Origin: Croceivirga lutea
Lineage (GTDB): Bacteria; Bacteroidota; Bacteroidia; Flavobacteriales; Flavobacteriaceae
Reading direction: 5' to 3'
DNA length: 64,000 nucleotides
NCBI RefSeq assembly: GCF_014235875.1
Contig: NZ_JACJUK010000004.1
Location: 1 to 64,000 of the forward strand
A program made the position numbers and the translations under genes. This document shows, one piece after another, positions 62,671 to 64,000 of the stretch. Every line of letters starts with the position of its first letter. The first letter of the stretch is position 1. Under the pieces are notes generated by a model. The model did not search any database. It was not told the origin of the DNA and worked only from the letters and a program-made list of their open reading frames with translations.

Positions 62671-63822
62671 TTAGTTGGTAATTAAATGCTTTGGAAGATC
62701 TTCAACACGTTCACAACAAAGTTGGTCCATTACTTGTTTAAATTGTGTTTTAAGCATAGTAATAGTATGCTCACCACCTTGGTTTCCTAATGCTCCGCAT
62801 CCGTAAAGAAAAGAACGTCCCATAAAAGTGAATTTCGCCCCAGAAGCTATTGTTCTTGCAATATCTGGCCCAGAACGTAATCCACTATCCATCATTACTT
62901 CAATTTTATCACCATATTTAGGGGCGATTTCTGCTAATGAATTTATTGTTGATTCTGCTGCGTCTAACTGTCTACCCCCATGATTTGAAACAATGATACC
63001 ATCAAAACCAAGCCTAATGGCATCTTCTGTATCTTGAGCAGAAGCCACACCTTTTAATACTAGTTTACCTTTCCATTTATCTCTAATAGGTTTGATACGT
63101 TCTTCATTAAGTCTGCCAGAAAATGTTCTATCCATAAATTGACCAAGTTGCCTAAGATTTAAACCTTCCGGAGTGTAAGGTTTTAAGGTTTCAAATGTTG
63201 GTTGACCATATCTTAAGGTATTCAAAGCCCATGTTGGCTTACCTAATATTTGCAGAATATTAGCTATTGACATTTTAGGAGGCAAAGCAAGTCCATTTCT
63301 AATATCTCTTGGACGATACCCAAAGGTGGGAACATCGCACAATAAAACTAATACAGGGCATTGTGCCGCTGCCGCTCGATCGATAATATCGTTTCTTATA
63401 GCATCTTCAGCCGGATTATACAATTGAAACCAAGCATTCCCGTTGGTTAGTTCACTGGCGCGTTCAATATTCATAGTAGTTACCGTACTAAGAATAAACG
63501 GAATATTGTGCCGATAAGCTGCTTTAGCTAAAATTTCTGGAGAATTTGGCCACATTAAGCCTTGGAGACCAACTGGTGCAATACCAAAAGGAGCATCAAA
63601 CTCCATTCCTAAAACTTTAGTTTTAGTTGAACTAACTCCTTTATTTCTAAGATATCTTGGTTCTAGTTTTACATCTCTAATCTCACTTGTATTTCTAATA
63701 ATATTTACATCTTCATTACATCCTCCATCTAGGTATTCAAAAGCAAATTTTGGAATTCGTTTTTGAGCTTTATTTCGTAAATCTTCCATTGAAGGATACT
63801 TGGAGTTAATTTTCCCTGCCAT
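62671..63822 (-). CDS. lldD: FMN-dependent 2-hydroxyacid dehydrogenase (L-lactate dehydrogenase type)
   Basis: The 383-residue protein has the family barrel: KFAFEYLDGGCNEDVN with the active-site Tyr, FGIAPVGLQGLMWP, AWFQLYNPAEDA, LLCDVPTFGYRPRDIRNGL, KLVLKGVASAQDTEDAI, the catalytic His and Arg in IVSNHGGRQLD and MMDSGLRSGPDIARTIASGA. It oxidises an L-2-hydroxyacid, usually L-lactate, to the keto acid and passes electrons to the respiratory chain. Next to the deoxy-sugar aldolase it would turn lactate from rhamnose-derived lactaldehyde into pyruvate. Symbol by homology. Confidence 0.87.
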   Translation of the reverse strand: MAGKINSKYPSMEDLRNKAQKRIPKFAFEYLDGGCNEDVNIIRNTSEIRDVKLEPRYLRNKGVSSTKTKVLGMEFDAPFGIAPVGLQGLMWPNSPEILAKAAYRHNIPFILSTVTTMNIERASELTNGNAWFQLYNPAEDAIRNDIIDRAAAAQCPVLVLLCDVPTFGYRPRDIRNGLALPPKMSIANILQILGKPTWALNTLRYGQPTFETLKPYTPEGLNLRQLGQFMDRTFSGRLNEERIKPIRDKWKGKLVLKGVASAQDTEDAIRLGFDGIIVSNHGGRQLDAAESTINSLAEIAPKYGDKIEVMMDSGLRSGPDIARTIASGAKFTFMGRSFLYGCGALGNQGGEHTITMLKTQFKQVMDQLCCERVEDLPKHLITN

Positions 63823-63828
63823 AAGTGA

Positions 63829-64000
63829 TTATTTTACTATAAATGGAACATGTTTTTTTAATGAATAATTCTTCCTTAAAAATTTTGAATTTAATTCATT
63901 GTCAGATATTGCAATAGCAGCTCCAAGCGCTGAACCTAGAGAGGAGTCTGTTGTGCGTAACTCCATATTTCTTAGATAATGAGATACTAGTTTTATATAG
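63829..64000 (-). CDS. C-terminal end of a probable FGGY-family sugar kinase (5' part beyond window)
   Basis: The minus-strand frame ending in TAA at 63831-63829 reads about 56 residues back to the window edge. It includes LRTTDSSLGSALGAAIAISDNELNS and ends HVPFIVK. The SALGAAIA stretch resembles the helix near the C-terminus of FGGY carbohydrate kinases. It ends 6 bases before the FMN dehydrogenase start, so it is in the same operon. A rhamnulokinase would complete the pathway, but this short fragment cannot prove it. Confidence 0.5.
   Translation of the reverse strand, partial: YIKLVSHYLRNMELRTTDSSLGSALGAAIAISDNELNSKFLRKNYSLKKHVPFIVK

Overview
The window comes from a marine flavobacterium (Bacteroidota). 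This rests on a SusC/SusD pair, a hybrid two-component regulator with an AraC-type output domain, lipoprotein signals ending in Cys, -7 boxes resembling TAnnTTTG and weak ribosome binding sites. The species cannot be named from the sequence. Almost the whole window is one carbohydrate catabolic region. Its gene content fits ulvan, the sulfated rhamnose/glucuronate/iduronate/xylose polysaccharide of green algae: a PL28-type ulvan lyase, GH106 and GH78 rhamnosidases, GH43 and GH3 enzymes, GH105 and GH88 unsaturated-uronate hydrolases, two GH2 enzymes, rhamnose mutarotase, and full hexuronate and unsaturated-uronate pathways. The polymer is inferred from family content, not shown.

Layout. 1-2315 (-): 3'-incomplete secreted galactose-oxidase-like copper radical oxidase with tandem discoidin-type domains. 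3036-5961 (-): ulvan lyase, 2,3-diketogulonate reductase-like enzyme, TIM-barrel isomerase. 6172-9219 (+): GH2. 9233-10585 (-): K+ transporter. 10792-25459 (+): long enzyme operon (GH106, GH78, lipoprotein, GH43, GH3, GH105, alginate-lyase-fold protein, oxidoreductase, RhaM). 25594-27513 (+): unrecognised secreted toroid-like protein. 27637-34041 (+): acid-sugar module (tartrate-dehydrogenase-like enzyme, cyclase, four-carbon acid sugar kinase, MFS, oxidoreductase, kelch protein). 34051-37609 (-): GH2 and lactonase-like lipoprotein. 37714-43499 (-): SusC, SusD, GH88. 43688-47794 (-): hybrid regulator. 48045-55688 (+): UxuB-like reductase, UxuA, KduI, KduD, DUF4861 lipoprotein, TRAP transporter. 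55703-59814 (-): KdgK, KDPG aldolase, UxaC, oxidoreductase. 59953-64000 (-): tandem-domain class II aldolase, NCS1-type permease, FMN 2-hydroxyacid dehydrogenase, and the end of a probable FGGY kinase, together resembling a rhamnose operon.

Working model. Oligosaccharides enter through SusC/D. Lyase, rhamnosidases, xylosidase-type enzymes and unsaturated uronyl hydrolases cut them to rhamnose, xylose and unsaturated uronate. Uronates enter by the TRAP transporter and/or MFS carrier. UxaC-UxuB-UxuA and KduI-KduD converge on KDG, then KdgK and the aldolase. Rhamnose is handled by RhaM and the 3' operon, with lactate oxidised by the FMN enzyme.

The most unusual finding is regulatory. Seven transcription units share a GTACAGGATA-like element placed exactly 20 bases upstream of a TAnnTTTG-like -7 box. 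This predicts a single regulon across the locus. The element sits where the -33 box should be, and the hybrid regulator encoded here is the obvious candidate to bind it. Also notable are the galactose-oxidase homologue with all copper and cofactor residues, the acid-sugar kinase module, and a fused aldolase whose second half has lost its metal ligands.
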